This document shows, piece by piece, positions 17,869 to 26,084 of a DNA stretch of 64,000 nt. The notes under the pieces are model-generated. The model had not been told where the DNA came from, ran no database searches, and saw nothing but the letters and a program-made list of their open reading frames with translations. Location of the stretch: positions 72,913 through 136,912 of the forward strand of contig JAZDRN010000007.1 in assembly GCA_047501485.1 (NCBI GenBank), written 5' to 3'. Every line of letters begins with the position of its first letter. Within the stretch, counting starts at the first letter, position 1. Position numbers and translations under genes: made by a program. The DNA comes from Ancrocorticia sp047501485 (lineage in GTDB: Bacteria > Actinomycetota > Actinomycetes > Actinomycetales > Actinomycetaceae).

Positions 17869-17899
17869 TTGACTTAGATCGCGCTTCAACTCTTACGCT
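17869..17899 (+). promoter_or_regulatory. Promoter with 19-bp spacer upstream of the MerR gene
   Basis: TTGACT (17869-17874) and TACGCT (17894-17899) are 19 bp apart. That is the stretched spacing MerR proteins typically correct by DNA distortion. The -10 ends 6 nt before the ATG, so the mRNA is probably leaderless. Confidence 0.55.
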
Positions 17900-17905
17900 G
17901 ATGAC

Positions 17906-18319
17906 ATGGCAGAAGACGAAGCCGGTTTGACGGTTGCACAGATGAGCGCCGCTACCGGGGTATCGGCATACACGTTGCGCTATTACGAGCGCGTCGAGCT
18001 GATCCGGCCGGTCGACCGGAATTCGGGGAACCAACGCAGGTACTCGGCGGCCGACGTGGAATGGGTGAAGTTTCTGCTCCGGTTGAAGGAGACGGGCATG
18101 CCCATCGCGCGGATGCGCGAATACGCCGAACTCCGCGCTCGCGGACCGATCACAACCAGGGAGCGACTGCGCATGCTCGAAGAGCACCGGGTTGGGCTGC
18201 GTGAGCAGATCGATCGACTCCACACGCACGAGAAAGCGTTGGCCTCGAAGATCGTGGTTTACCAGGATGACCTGGCGGCACTCCAGGCGCGGCAACAGAA
18301 AGGTTCTGAGGATGGCTGA
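17906..18319 (+). CDS. MerR family transcriptional regulator
   Basis: The 137-residue protein has the MerR DNA-binding domain (LTVAQMSAATGVSAYTLRYY, then a wing ending NQRRYSAADVEW) and a coiled dimerisation helix (residues about 80-130). There is no C-terminal cysteine cluster, so it is not a typical metal sensor. The stop overlaps the start of the carboxymuconolactone decarboxylase gene by 8 bp. This MerR-CMD pairing often acts in redox or electrophile responses; the inducer is unknown. Confidence 0.9.
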   Translation: MAEDEAGLTVAQMSAATGVSAYTLRYYERVELIRPVDRNSGNQRRYSAADVEWVKFLLRLKETGMPIARMREYAELRARGPITTRERLRMLEEHRVGLREQIDRLHTHEKALASKIVVYQDDLAALQARQQKGSEDG

Positions 18320-18713
18320 GATGACGGACAGAGAGCGGCGATTCGAGGATGGGAAGGTGGTTCTCGATGCGATCGATGGCACCGCCGGTGCGAAAGTCAT
18401 CGACGCGTTGGAGGATATCTCCCCGGAACTCGGCCATCAGATCGTGGCCTGGGGTTTCGGCGAGATCTATTCCCGTCCCGCGCTCGAACCGAGGGATAGA
18501 CAGCTGGTCACCCTCGGCATGCTGACCGCCCTCGGTGGTTGTGAATCCCAGCTCCACGTTCATATCAACGCCGCGCTCAATGTTGGCCTCACCCCGGAGC
18601 AGATCGTGGAGGCGTTCTTGCACGCGGCCGTCTATTGCGGTTTCCCCCGTGCACTGAACGCCACATTTGCCGCCAAGGAGGTCTTTGCCGAGCGAGGAAT
18701 CCCCCTCGGATAG
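18312..18713 (+). CDS. Carboxymuconolactone decarboxylase family protein
   Basis: The 133-residue protein fits the CMD/AhpD-like fold: RDRQLVTLGMLTALGGCESQL, VHINAALNVGLTPEQIVEA and a closing CGFPRALNA. Only a single cysteine (GGCESQ) is near the active helix, so it lacks the CxxC of AhpD peroxidase and is closer to gamma-carboxymuconolactone decarboxylase-like proteins. The gene is translationally coupled to the MerR gene. Substrate unknown. Confidence 0.87.
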   Translation: MAEMTDRERRFEDGKVVLDAIDGTAGAKVIDALEDISPELGHQIVAWGFGEIYSRPALEPRDRQLVTLGMLTALGGCESQLHVHINAALNVGLTPEQIVEAFLHAAVYCGFPRALNATFAAKEVFAERGIPLG

Positions 18714-18715
18714 CT

Positions 18716-18730
18716 GAGCCGATACGGCTC
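18716..18730 (+). terminator. Short hairpin after the MerR-CMD operon
   Basis: GAGCCG-ATA-CGGCTC forms a perfect 6-bp stem directly behind the stop codon. No T-run follows, so termination is only suggested. Confidence 0.3.
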
Positions 18731-18900
18731 GGATGAACGGAGTATTCAGGTCAAGCGTGCTCCCGTCACATCGACTGGCCCACCAGTGAGTACCTTGAGT
18801 AGAGAAAGCCGGCAGGACTCTTTCCTCCTGTTGTTCATCGGTACCGGCCGTGGGTGGTGATCGATTCGTGGCCGGCCCCTGTGTGATTTCGTTACTGGGT

Positions 18901-18963
18901 GGTTTCGTTCGTTTCGTTCGTTTCGTTGATTTCGTTGATTTCGTTGATTTCGGCCGTTTCGCC
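18901..18963 (+). repeat. 9-bp tandem repeat, seven units
   Basis: Seven consecutive 9-mers vary around CGTTTCGTT/GATTTCGTT, ending with GATTTCGGC and CGTTTCGCC. They sit just upstream of the promoter of the 18999 gene. A minus-strand frame through it would encode a meaningless Asn/Arg/Gln repeat, so I treat it as non-coding. Confidence 0.85.
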
Positions 18964-18998
18964 TGACTACCTTCCGCAACTTGGCTACCGTAAACGGC

Positions 18999-19520
18999 AT
19001 GGGCGTTTTTGGAGTGGCACTTCTGCCAGATCAGGTGAGGGCGAATCTCTTGGCTGGTGAGGCGGCGCTCGCCTACGAGAACGCCAGTATGATGAACGCC
19101 GCCGACCTTTCAGGCCAGAAGGAAAAGCCTCGGATTGCGGAGGGATTCAGCTGGAATCCGGTCGACAGCGGTATTCAGCCCGGTGAGGGTTACTTCGAGT
19201 CCAAGCTATCCGGAGTCGGAGCTGAAGGAGCGGTGGGATCATTGGGATCTCAGGTTCTTGGCGCAACGGGGGCGGGAGCTCATCTACTGCTCACCAACTA
19301 TCGTCTTGCGATCGTGGATTCGAGCTCCCATGGGTTTCGCCTGAGTATTCCGCGGCAGGAGATCGCCGGCATCGAGGGTGCGCCGCGGCTCGGTCAGTTT
19401 GGTCGCATTCAGATTGTTTTCCGCGATGGTTCCGTTGTGCGTCCGATGCTCGGGATGCTGTTGCCGCGGGCGGCCAAACGTTTTCTGCGAGCCTGGCAGA
19501 CGGGGCAGCCGCAGAGCTGA
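18999..19520 (+). CDS. Hypothetical protein, possibly PH/GRAM-like
   Basis: About 173 residues with no signal peptide. A Gly/Ala-rich central stretch (residues about 72-95) leads into LLLTNYRLAIVDSS and IPRQEIAGIEGAPRLGQFGRIQIVFRDGS. That beta-rich pattern resembles the lipid-binding PH/GRAM-like domain of actinobacterial proteins. The ATG at 18999 has TACCGT 7 nt upstream, suggesting a leaderless start; a TTG at 18981 is an alternative. Function unknown. Confidence 0.65.
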   Translation: MGVFGVALLPDQVRANLLAGEAALAYENASMMNAADLSGQKEKPRIAEGFSWNPVDSGIQPGEGYFESKLSGVGAEGAVGSLGSQVLGATGAGAHLLLTNYRLAIVDSSSHGFRLSIPRQEIAGIEGAPRLGQFGRIQIVFRDGSVVRPMLGMLLPRAAKRFLRAWQTGQPQS

Positions 19521-19568
19521 ACGCTTTGACCCCCGCAGGGGGAGGTCGGATTTCCACGTGGGCACTGG

Positions 19569-19604
19569 GCGTTGAGCTGTGCCAATAAAGGCATACCGCA
19601 ACGC
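19569..19604 (+). repeat. Palindromic dispersed repeat, copy 3
   Basis: It starts GCGTTGAGC, has the core TGCCAATAAAGGCA and ends with CAACGC, giving inverted ends. It lies 48 bp after the hypothetical gene and before the TetR promoter. Confidence 0.75.
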
Positions 19605-19792
19605 TCAACACCCGCGTGATTTTGAAACCCCACTCAACACTGAAAACGAGTGCGATCCGTATCCGAAAAGAGGCGGATCCGTCGCTTATTGCGGTCCGCA
19701 ATTTTCTGGCGACCACACCGTTTCCCATTGACACGCCGCAGGTGCGCAGGTGCAGGAGCTCGGGCCTGCCGGGAGCGCTATTTTACTCACTC

Positions 19793-19822
19793 TTGTATTC
19801 TGTACATACTAGTAGTTACAGT
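19793..19822 (+). promoter_or_regulatory. Promoter of the TetR-gap operon with palindrome in the spacer
   Basis: TTGTAT and TACAGT are 18 bp apart, and the spacer holds the perfect 8-bp palindrome TACTAGTA. The -10 ends 6 nt before the TetR ATG. A repressor bound at the palindrome would block this promoter, so autoregulation is plausible. Confidence 0.5.
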
Positions 19823-19828
19823 AAAGGC

Positions 19829-20497
19829 ATGACGAACGAGGCATCCAACTTACGCGATCCTTCCTCCAGTCCGCACACGCGCTCTTCCGGCTCCCGCCAG
19901 CGTTTGATCGACGCCATGGCGGAGCTTCTGTGGGAAAAGGGATACGCGGCAACGAGCCCGCGCGATGTCATGTCAGCCGCGAGTGTGGGTCAGGGATCGT
20001 TCTACCATCACTTCTCGGGCAAGCATGAGCTTGCGGTGGCGGCACTGCGGCAGAACATCGCCGAAACACTGGAGGACAGCGCCGGCATCGAAGCTTCCTC
20101 GCCCCTGGAAGAGCTGAAGGCGTATCTGCTGCGCCCACGGCCCGGGCTGAAGGGCTGCCGGGTAGGACGCATGACTCAAGATCCGAAGGTGCTGCAGGAC
20201 CAGGAGCTCCTCGGCCTTGTAGAGGATGCCTTCACGGCCACCGCGCAGCGCTGGGAACGCCTGATCGGCGCGGCCGTCGATGCCGGGGAGCTTCCCCGAA
20301 CGCTCGATCCACAACAGCTTGCCCGAACTCTCGCCGCGGTTCTCCAGGGTGGTTACGTGCTCTCGCGCGCATATGGATCGCAGCAGCCGATGGACGATGC
20401 CGTCGGTGGGATGGCCTCGCTTCTTGACTCGCTTGCGCAATCGCAGCGGAATTTCATGGCAACAACCAGCTTCATGGCAACAACCAACAAGGAGTAA
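19829..20497 (+). CDS. TetR/AcrR family transcriptional regulator
   Basis: 222 residues. The N-terminal helix-turn-helix is clear (RLIDAMAELLWEKGYAAT, VGQGSFYHHFSGKHELA), followed by a ligand-binding domain with a conserved CRVGRM cysteine, as in NemR/AcuR-like electrophile sensors. The gene ends 2 bp before the GAPDH start, so the two are co-transcribed. The C-terminus carries an in-frame duplication (FMATTS/FMATTN). The start at 19829 fits the leaderless promoter; the frame extends upstream to 19616 without support. Confidence 0.9.
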   Translation: MTNEASNLRDPSSSPHTRSSGSRQRLIDAMAELLWEKGYAATSPRDVMSAASVGQGSFYHHFSGKHELAVAALRQNIAETLEDSAGIEASSPLEELKAYLLRPRPGLKGCRVGRMTQDPKVLQDQELLGLVEDAFTATAQRWERLIGAAVDAGELPRTLDPQQLARTLAAVLQGGYVLSRAYGSQQPMDDAVGGMASLLDSLAQSQRNFMATTSFMATTNKE

Positions 20498-20499
20498 TC

Positions 20500-21507
20500 A
20501 TGACAACGAGAATTGGAATCAACGGTTTCGGGCGGATCGGACGCAGTTACTTGCGCGCCGCGCTGGCCAACAACGCGGATATCGAGGTCGTTGCAATCAA
20601 TGACGTCACGAATGTGGAGACCCTCGCCAGCCTCTTGGAGTGGGATTCCATCTCGGGTCACTTGGACGGCGTCTCCGTCAGCGACGGACAACTCGTGGTG
20701 GGGGATCGCGCGATCAAGGTGTTCTCCGAGCGTGATCCTGCCCGGATTCCGTGGTCTCAGGCGGGGGTCGACGTCGTCATCGAATCCACTGGTTTCTTCA
20801 CCAAGGCCGACGCGGCACGCGCTCACCTGCAGGGCGGAGCTCGCAAGGTCATCGTCTCCGCCCCGGCGAAGGGTGATGCCCCGGCTATCGTCCTCGGCGT
20901 GAACACCGATTCGATCGACGTCGATGCGTCCGATGTCTTCTCCAACGGTTCGTGCACAACGAACTGCCTGGCCCCGATGGTGAAGGTGCTCAACGATGCC
21001 TTCGGTATCGAGACCGGATTCATGAACACCGTGCACGCCTACACGAGTGACCAGCGCCTACACGATGCCCCGCACTCCGATCTGCGCCGGGCTCGAGCCG
21101 CCGCTCTCTCCACGATCCCGACGACGTCGGGTGCGGCGAGCACCATCGGCAAGATCATCCCGGAGCTGGACGGCAAGCTGACCGGCTTCGCACTGCGTGT
21201 TCCGGTGCCGGTGGGTTCGATCACCGATCTGACCGTGGTCTTGAACCGCGAGACGACGGTGGAAGAGGTCAATGAGGCCTTCAGGAAGGCGGCGGAGTCC
21301 TCGGATCTCTCCCACTACCTGGCTTACTCCGAAGCTCCCATCGTCTCCTCCGATATCGTGGGCAACCCGCACTCGGTCATCTTCGATGCGCCGTTGACCG
21401 AGGTCATCGGCAAGCACGTCAAGGTACTCGGCTGGTACGACAACGAGTGGGGCTTCTCCAACCGCCTCGTCGAGCTCTCCGAGCTGGTGGGCGGACGGCT
21501 TTCCTAG
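20500..21507 (+). CDS. gap: Glyceraldehyde-3-phosphate dehydrogenase, type I
   Basis: The enzyme oxidises glyceraldehyde 3-phosphate to 1,3-bisphosphoglycerate in glycolysis. Visible: the NAD fold INGFGRIGR, the active site SNGSCTTNCLAP with Cys152, the catalytic HAYTSDQ histidine, and the C-terminal WYDNEWGFSNR. Length (335) is standard. A good AAGGAG site precedes the ATG, which lies 2 bp behind the TetR gene. Control by a dedicated TetR repressor is unusual for a central glycolytic gene and may mean this is an alternative, inducible GAPDH. A strong hairpin follows the stop. Confidence 0.95.
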   Translation: MTTRIGINGFGRIGRSYLRAALANNADIEVVAINDVTNVETLASLLEWDSISGHLDGVSVSDGQLVVGDRAIKVFSERDPARIPWSQAGVDVVIESTGFFTKADAARAHLQGGARKVIVSAPAKGDAPAIVLGVNTDSIDVDASDVFSNGSCTTNCLAPMVKVLNDAFGIETGFMNTVHAYTSDQRLHDAPHSDLRRARAAALSTIPTTSGAASTIGKIIPELDGKLTGFALRVPVPVGSITDLTVVLNRETTVEEVNEAFRKAAESSDLSHYLAYSEAPIVSSDIVGNPHSVIFDAPLTEVIGKHVKVLGWYDNEWGFSNRLVELSELVGGRLS

Positions 21508-21531
21508 TCTGAATCCCTGAACGACCTTGAG

Positions 21532-21579
21532 TCGATGGCTTCGTGGCACAGACGAATACCCGTGCCGCGGAGCCATCGA
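21532..21579 (+). terminator. Hairpin terminator after gap
   Basis: An 18-nt arm (TCGATGGCTTCGTGGCAC) pairs with GTGCCGCGGAGCCATCGA through two G-U wobbles around a 12-nt loop. There is no T-run, as is common in actinobacteria. Confidence 0.6.
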
Positions 21580-21607
21580 TCCCTTCACACGCTCGAGTTG
21601 GCTTGGA

Positions 21608-21613
21608 TAGTGT
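21608..21613 (+). promoter_or_regulatory. -10 hexamer TAGTGT for the leaderless QOR gene
   Basis: TAGTGT ends 6 nt before the ATG at 21620, and there is no ribosome-binding site. Confidence 0.5.
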
Positions 21614-21619
21614 GAAGGT

Positions 21620-22588
21620 ATGAGTATGCGAGCAATAGTTGCGGAAAACACCGGTGGTCCCGAGGTGCTTCGGCTGGCAGAGATAGCCGAGCCTCGCCCC
21701 TCTTCAGGAGAACTTCTTGTGAAGACCGCCGTGACCGGCGTGAACTTCATCGAGACCTACCAGCGTTCGGGTCAATACAACGTTCCGTTCCCCTTCACTC
21801 CCGGAGCCGAGGCCTCCGGCACGGTTATCGAGGTGGGAGAGGGCGTCACCGGTTTCTCTCCTGGAGATCATGTGACGACGGCGGAGGCGAAGGGCACCTA
21901 CGCAGAGCGTTTCGTCGTGTCCGCTGAGGCCGCGATCAAGGTGCCGGAGACGATTCCGCTCGACCTGGCCGGAGCACTACCCCTGCAGGGACTCACGGCG
22001 CATTACCTCTGCACATCGGCGGCCAAACCGCGCGAAGGCGACACGGTGCTCGTCCATGCGGGAGCCGGCGGCGTGGGCTTGTTGCTCACCCAGCTGCTCA
22101 CGGATCGCGGGGTACGGGTGCTGACGACGGCGTCGACATCCCACAAGAAGAAACTCAGCCGGCAAGCCGGTGCCACGGAGGTACTGGATTACGACGATTT
22201 CGCCGAACGGTCGCGTGAGATAACGGACGGTTACGGCGTCGATGTGGTGTACGACGGCGTCGGCAAGGATACCTTCGACGATTCGCTCAAGTCGTTGCGT
22301 GTGCGCGGAAAGATGGTTCTTTTCGGGGCCGCCAGCGGGCCGGTCCCTCCATTCGATCTGCAGCGGCTGAATTCGGGCGGTTCGCTGTCCATCACTCGCC
22401 CATCCCTGGGGCATTTCCTGCGCAGTGTCGAGGAGCGGGGTTGGCGCTATCACGAACTCTTCGACGCGATAGAACGCGGGCAGTTGCAGGTGCGCATCGG
22501 GGTGAGGTTCCCGCTTGCCGAGGCCGCTCAGGCGCATATTGCCCTGGAAGGCCGTGCCACCACGGGCAAGGTGGTGCTGGAGGGCTGA
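21620..22588 (+). CDS. NADPH:quinone oxidoreductase (QOR, zeta-crystallin-like)
   Basis: The 322-residue MDR enzyme is close to E. coli QorA in pattern: FIETYQRSGQY, PGAEASGTV, LQGLTAHYL, and the Rossmann motif VLVHAGAGGVGLLLTQL, then VYDGVGKDTF. Zinc ligands are absent. It reduces quinones with NADPH in the cytoplasm. It follows gap but has its own promoter, with the terminator between them. Confidence 0.92.
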   Translation: MSMRAIVAENTGGPEVLRLAEIAEPRPSSGELLVKTAVTGVNFIETYQRSGQYNVPFPFTPGAEASGTVIEVGEGVTGFSPGDHVTTAEAKGTYAERFVVSAEAAIKVPETIPLDLAGALPLQGLTAHYLCTSAAKPREGDTVLVHAGAGGVGLLLTQLLTDRGVRVLTTASTSHKKKLSRQAGATEVLDYDDFAERSREITDGYGVDVVYDGVGKDTFDDSLKSLRVRGKMVLFGAASGPVPPFDLQRLNSGGSLSITRPSLGHFLRSVEERGWRYHELFDAIERGQLQVRIGVRFPLAEAAQAHIALEGRATTGKVVLEG

Positions 22589-22723
22589 GGACCCGCCGTA
22601 GTGGCTGTCGGTGAAGGCTGCCGCTTGAACCGCGGACGGTCTGCTCTTGCAGCGCCGCTCTTCTTTCCACCGTCGGCTCCCAGTAGAGTGTGACCTCAAC
22701 AACACTTCTGGCAAGGAGGAAAC

Positions 22724-23752
22724 ATGGCTTCGAATGCTTATCTGACGCGGGAGATCGTGGCTGCCTGGCGCCATTCCGGCGACAAGCTGTTAGCTGCGGC
22801 AACCGCTGTCGGGCGAGCTGATATCGCCGAGGACGCTTTTGTCGCTCTGGGGAAGAGACCGGAGACGAACGATTTCGATGCCGCGCTCGCGGACTTCGAG
22901 TGGAAAACCGACAAGATCCTCGGAGAGTATGGCGGTGCACCTGCCATCGCCGTGAGCCTCGGGCTTTCGGGTGGTATCGCTATCGTCGACGATCTGCTCA
23001 AGCTAGCCGAACCGGAGTATTTCCTGGCGGCCGAAGGAGTAGCCGGCGAACGCGGTTCGTGGAGCAAGGTCCTCAATGCCTACCAGCGTGGCGGTGAGCG
23101 GGAGGCGGTTTCGCTACCGTCGGAACTCACCGGGAAACTGGATGTGTTGCAGAAGGCCGGTGCCGATGAGATGGTGCGATTGGCATCCAGCGACGTGTTG
23201 CTTGGAGCTTTGACGTCGGGCGTTGCTGGCCTGGCTTCCCTCGGGGGCAACGCGGTCTCGCACGCCGTCAACGCCGTCTCAGGTGGGTTGAGCTGGATCA
23301 AGGAGAAAGCGGTCCGCCTGCTTGCCTGGTTGGTCGAGAGACTTCGCACCGCGCTGCCCGCGCGGTTCCAGGAGGAATTCGACGAGTACCTGGATTCGAT
23401 GAAGGAGAAAATCTCCGAGCGAGCCAACGAATCCCTGGCTCGCTTGCTCGGCAAAGTTCTCGGGCGCGGTGCCTGTGAGCAGGCCTGGAGCGCCGCTCGC
23501 GAGAAGGGGAGCGACCTGTCCGGCCCGACGGCGAAGCTCGATGAGACCATCGCGGATGAACTCGCATGGATCGCCCGGATTGGCGAGGCTCGCGCTCGCG
23601 TGGACGTCATCGCGGGGAAGATCGTTCCCTGGCTGGGAGGTCTGGTGCCCAACGTGCAGCTTTTGGTGGGTTCAGCCGCGCTCATCGTCGTGGGCGCGGT
23701 GGCCTATCAGGTGGACGAGGGCTTCGACCAGATCCGGGAATTGGTGGACTGA
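22724..23752 (+). CDS. Hypothetical protein with one C-terminal membrane segment
   Basis: 342 residues behind a strong AAGGAGG site. Mostly helical. A Gly/Ala-rich amphipathic stretch occurs near residues 165-190 (ALTSGVAGLASLGGNAVSHA), charged helices follow (residues 200-300), and a single membrane helix near the end (LLVGSAALIVVGAVAYQV) precedes an acidic tail. There is no signal peptide. I recognise no family. A tail-anchored or membrane-associated role is possible. Neighbours (QOR, pfkA) do not explain it. Confidence 0.7.
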   Translation: MASNAYLTREIVAAWRHSGDKLLAAATAVGRADIAEDAFVALGKRPETNDFDAALADFEWKTDKILGEYGGAPAIAVSLGLSGGIAIVDDLLKLAEPEYFLAAEGVAGERGSWSKVLNAYQRGGEREAVSLPSELTGKLDVLQKAGADEMVRLASSDVLLGALTSGVAGLASLGGNAVSHAVNAVSGGLSWIKEKAVRLLAWLVERLRTALPARFQEEFDEYLDSMKEKISERANESLARLLGKVLGRGACEQAWSAAREKGSDLSGPTAKLDETIADELAWIARIGEARARVDVIAGKIVPWLGGLVPNVQLLVGSAALIVVGAVAYQVDEGFDQIRELVD

Positions 23753-23791
23753 GCGGTTCGCCCTCGCCGCCTGATGTGCTCTAGGCGATGG

Positions 23792-24922
23792 TCAGTCGCC
23801 CATGCCGGTACCCACATGCCGTGCGGCATTGATCCACGGATGGTCGAGCGGCACCGTCTTGAGATTGCCCGCCACCTCGTTGAGCGGGACGGGCACCGCG
23901 GCCTGTCCCTGAGAGGCGACGGTCACGCCGAACTTGCCGTCGGCCACCAGATCGGCGCCCGCGCCACCCAGAATGGTCCCGAGCAGACGATCCTCCGCGT
24001 CCGGGGTGCCGCCGCGCTGGACGTAACCTAGAACGGTGACGCGCGATTCGAGCCCCGTGGCGGCCTCGAGTGCCTCGGCCACCTTGAAGGCATTGCCTCG
24101 ATGGGTGGCCTGGACGTTGTTGCGATGCGCCTTGGCGGCCTCTTTGGCCTCCGGGTTGGGAGCGGTCTGCACCAGAGCTTCGGCGGCGGCGAGATCCGAG
24201 GCATCCTGTACATCGCGTGCGCCCTCGGCGATTGCGACCACCGAGAAGCCGTGCCCGGATGCGGCGCGCTTCTTCACGGATTCCGCAATCGAATCGATAG
24301 TGTAGGGAATCTCAGGCAGCAGGATGATATCCGCACCACCCGCGATGCCCGCCCCGAGCGCCAGCCATCCGGCCTTGTGCCCCATGATCTCCACCACGAT
24401 GATGCGGTGATGGCTGTGAGCGGTGGAATGCAAGCGGTCAATCGCCTCGGTGGCGATGCCCAGCGCAGTAGAGAAACCGAAGCTGGTCTCGGTGTGGGCG
24501 ATGTCGTTATCGATGGTCTTGGGCAGATGAATGACGTTCAAACCCGCCTTCGCGAGCCGATTGGCATTCTTGGCCGTGCCACCTCCGCCGATGCAGACGA
24601 GGCCGTCGAGTCCATCCTTCTCATAGTTCTCCACGATCGTGGGAACCATGTCCTTCACCTCGTCGCCCACCTTCATCTTGTGCGGCTTGTCGCGCGACGT
24701 TCCCAGAATGGTGCCGCCCACGGTCAGAATGCCCGAAAGCGACTGCGAGTCCATTTCGATGAATCGGTTCTCCGCGAGTCCCCGGATACCGTCGCGGAAT
24801 CCTATGAGCTTCATGCCGTGATGTCCTATGGCGGCCTTGCCGAATCCACGGATTGCGGCGTTCAAGCCAGGGCTGTCTCCGCCCGCGGTCAGGATACCGA
24901 TTCGCTTCGCCTTCTTAGCCAT
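23792..24922 (-). CDS. pfkA: 6-phosphofructokinase
   Basis: Phosphorylates fructose 6-phosphate in glycolysis. Clear PFK marks: ILTAGGDSPGLNA at the N-terminus, CIGGGGTAKNA (residues 110-120), PKTIDNDI (134-141), MGHKAGWLA, and VLGYVQRGG near the end; length 376. The phosphoryl-donor loop reads GGGGT where E. coli has GGDGS. The later position is Lys135, as in PPi-type or Streptomyces-type enzymes. ATP use is suggested by Gly at the residue where PPi enzymes carry Asp, but the mix is unusual. The start follows AGGAGG. Confidence 0.92.
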   Translation of the reverse strand: MAKKAKRIGILTAGGDSPGLNAAIRGFGKAAIGHHGMKLIGFRDGIRGLAENRFIEMDSQSLSGILTVGGTILGTSRDKPHKMKVGDEVKDMVPTIVENYEKDGLDGLVCIGGGGTAKNANRLAKAGLNVIHLPKTIDNDIAHTETSFGFSTALGIATEAIDRLHSTAHSHHRIIVVEIMGHKAGWLALGAGIAGGADIILLPEIPYTIDSIAESVKKRAASGHGFSVVAIAEGARDVQDASDLAAAEALVQTAPNPEAKEAAKAHRNNVQATHRGNAFKVAEALEAATGLESRVTVLGYVQRGGTPDAEDRLLGTILGGAGADLVADGKFGVTVASQGQAAVPVPLNEVAGNLKTVPLDHPWINAARHVGTGMGD

Positions 24923-25054
24923 GGGTTCCTCCTAGGCCTCCTTGGTTGACAATGTGGTACAGGTTACCCGACATGCGCGCGGGTGGAAAACGCGGGCGAC
25001 GCCGATTGTCCCGCCCGGCAAGCTCCAGGCATCATTCGTGATAGGAATTGATGC

Positions 25055-25453
25055 ATGACAACATCGCCGGCATTTGAGAATTTCTCCGTCCAGACGCTCC
25101 GCGCCGCCCTGCGTGCTGACCTCAAGGGTGCGATGAAGGAACGGGATTCGGAGACAGTGGATGTGCTCCGTAATATTCTGGCCGCGGTCGACAACGCCGA
25201 GGCGATCGACGTCGTCGCCCCGCAAACGAGCACCGGTGATGGTCCTATTGCCGGTGCATCCGTGGGGCTGGGATCTGCGGAGGCGGACCGTAAGCGATTG
25301 TTGCAGCACGACGTCGAGAGACTTTTCGCCGAACAGATCGATGAGTACGAGGGGGCTGCGACTCAGTTCGAGGAGCATGGCCAGGCCGAGCATGCGCAAG
25401 GTCTGCGACGGAAGGCCGCCATTGTTCGCGCATACCTCGGTAAGGATGTGTAG
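25055..25453 (+). CDS. GatB/YqeY domain-like protein
   Basis: The 132-residue helical protein opens LRAALRADLKGAMKERDSET and continues VLRNILAAVDNAEA, the pattern of the small YqeY proteins related to the GatB tail domain. Family proteins are thought to bind tRNA or take part in amidotransferase-like roles, but the function is poorly defined. It is slightly shorter than the usual 150 residues. The start follows AGGA with 9-nt spacing. It is divergent from pfkA. Confidence 0.75.
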   Translation: MTTSPAFENFSVQTLRAALRADLKGAMKERDSETVDVLRNILAAVDNAEAIDVVAPQTSTGDGPIAGASVGLGSAEADRKRLLQHDVERLFAEQIDEYEGAATQFEEHGQAEHAQGLRRKAAIVRAYLGKDV

Positions 25454-25510
25454 CCTGCCGGATTGAATGGCACCTGCCGGATTGCATGGCGCCTGCCGGA
25501 TCGGATGACT
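25454..25510 (+). repeat. 19-bp tandem repeat, three units
   Basis: Three consecutive units share CCTGCCGGATTGnATGGC and start right after the YqeY-like stop codon. The third is more diverged. No coding role is apparent. Confidence 0.75.
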
Positions 25511-25658
25511 CAGACGCAGCGATGACGGTAGTCGAAGCCGGACGATTGCGGTAGTCTCCGGGGAACCGGGAACATGAATGCTCGGCTCGTCGCATTGCGA
25601 GGCGCTGCGAGGGCCGCGCACCGTATGGCGCGTTCACCGCGCCGGAGGGGAGCAAGCC

Positions 25659-26063
25659 ATGGAGATCATCGACAAGCCCGCGACCGTCAAGAATCCGCCC
25701 GAGTATTTCACCGGAGACGTGTGGCTCGATGCTATAGCCTCACCGCGCGAGCCGAGTCAGAGCTTGACGGTGGCCTCCGTGCGTTTTGCCCCCGGTGCGC
25801 GAACGGCGTGGCACTCCCACGTCAAAGGACAGACACTTCATGTCACAGAGGGCGTGGCACTCATGCAGACGCGCGGAGGTCCGGTGACCGAGGTCGGGGC
25901 GGGGGAGACCGTCTATTTCGGTCCGGGTGAGGAGCACTGGCACGGTGCAGCCCCGGACCATTTCATGGTGCATCTAGCGATGCATGAGAACGCCGAGGAT
26001 CCGGCCGACACCACCACCTGGATGGAGCATGTCACGGATGAGGAATACGCGGCTCGTGGCTAG
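25659..26063 (+). CDS. Cupin domain protein
   Basis: The 134-residue single-domain cupin carries motif 1 as PGARTAWHSHVKGQTLHVTEG and motif 2 as GETVYFGPGEEHWHG, so the metal-binding His/His/Gln/His set is present. Related proteins include TTHA-type and mandelonitrile-lyase-like cupins. The specific reaction cannot be named. The ATG at 25659 follows GGAGGGG with 7-nt spacing; the frame is open further upstream without support. Confidence 0.88.
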   Translation: MEIIDKPATVKNPPEYFTGDVWLDAIASPREPSQSLTVASVRFAPGARTAWHSHVKGQTLHVTEGVALMQTRGGPVTEVGAGETVYFGPGEEHWHGAAPDHFMVHLAMHENAEDPADTTTWMEHVTDEEYAARG

Positions 26064-26084
26064 CCGGTAGCTCTGAAGAGAGGG

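Noticed and set aside
18901..18963. Regular spacing that could suggest a CRISPR array
   Set aside because: Units are 9 bp with no spacers; it is a simple tandem repeat.
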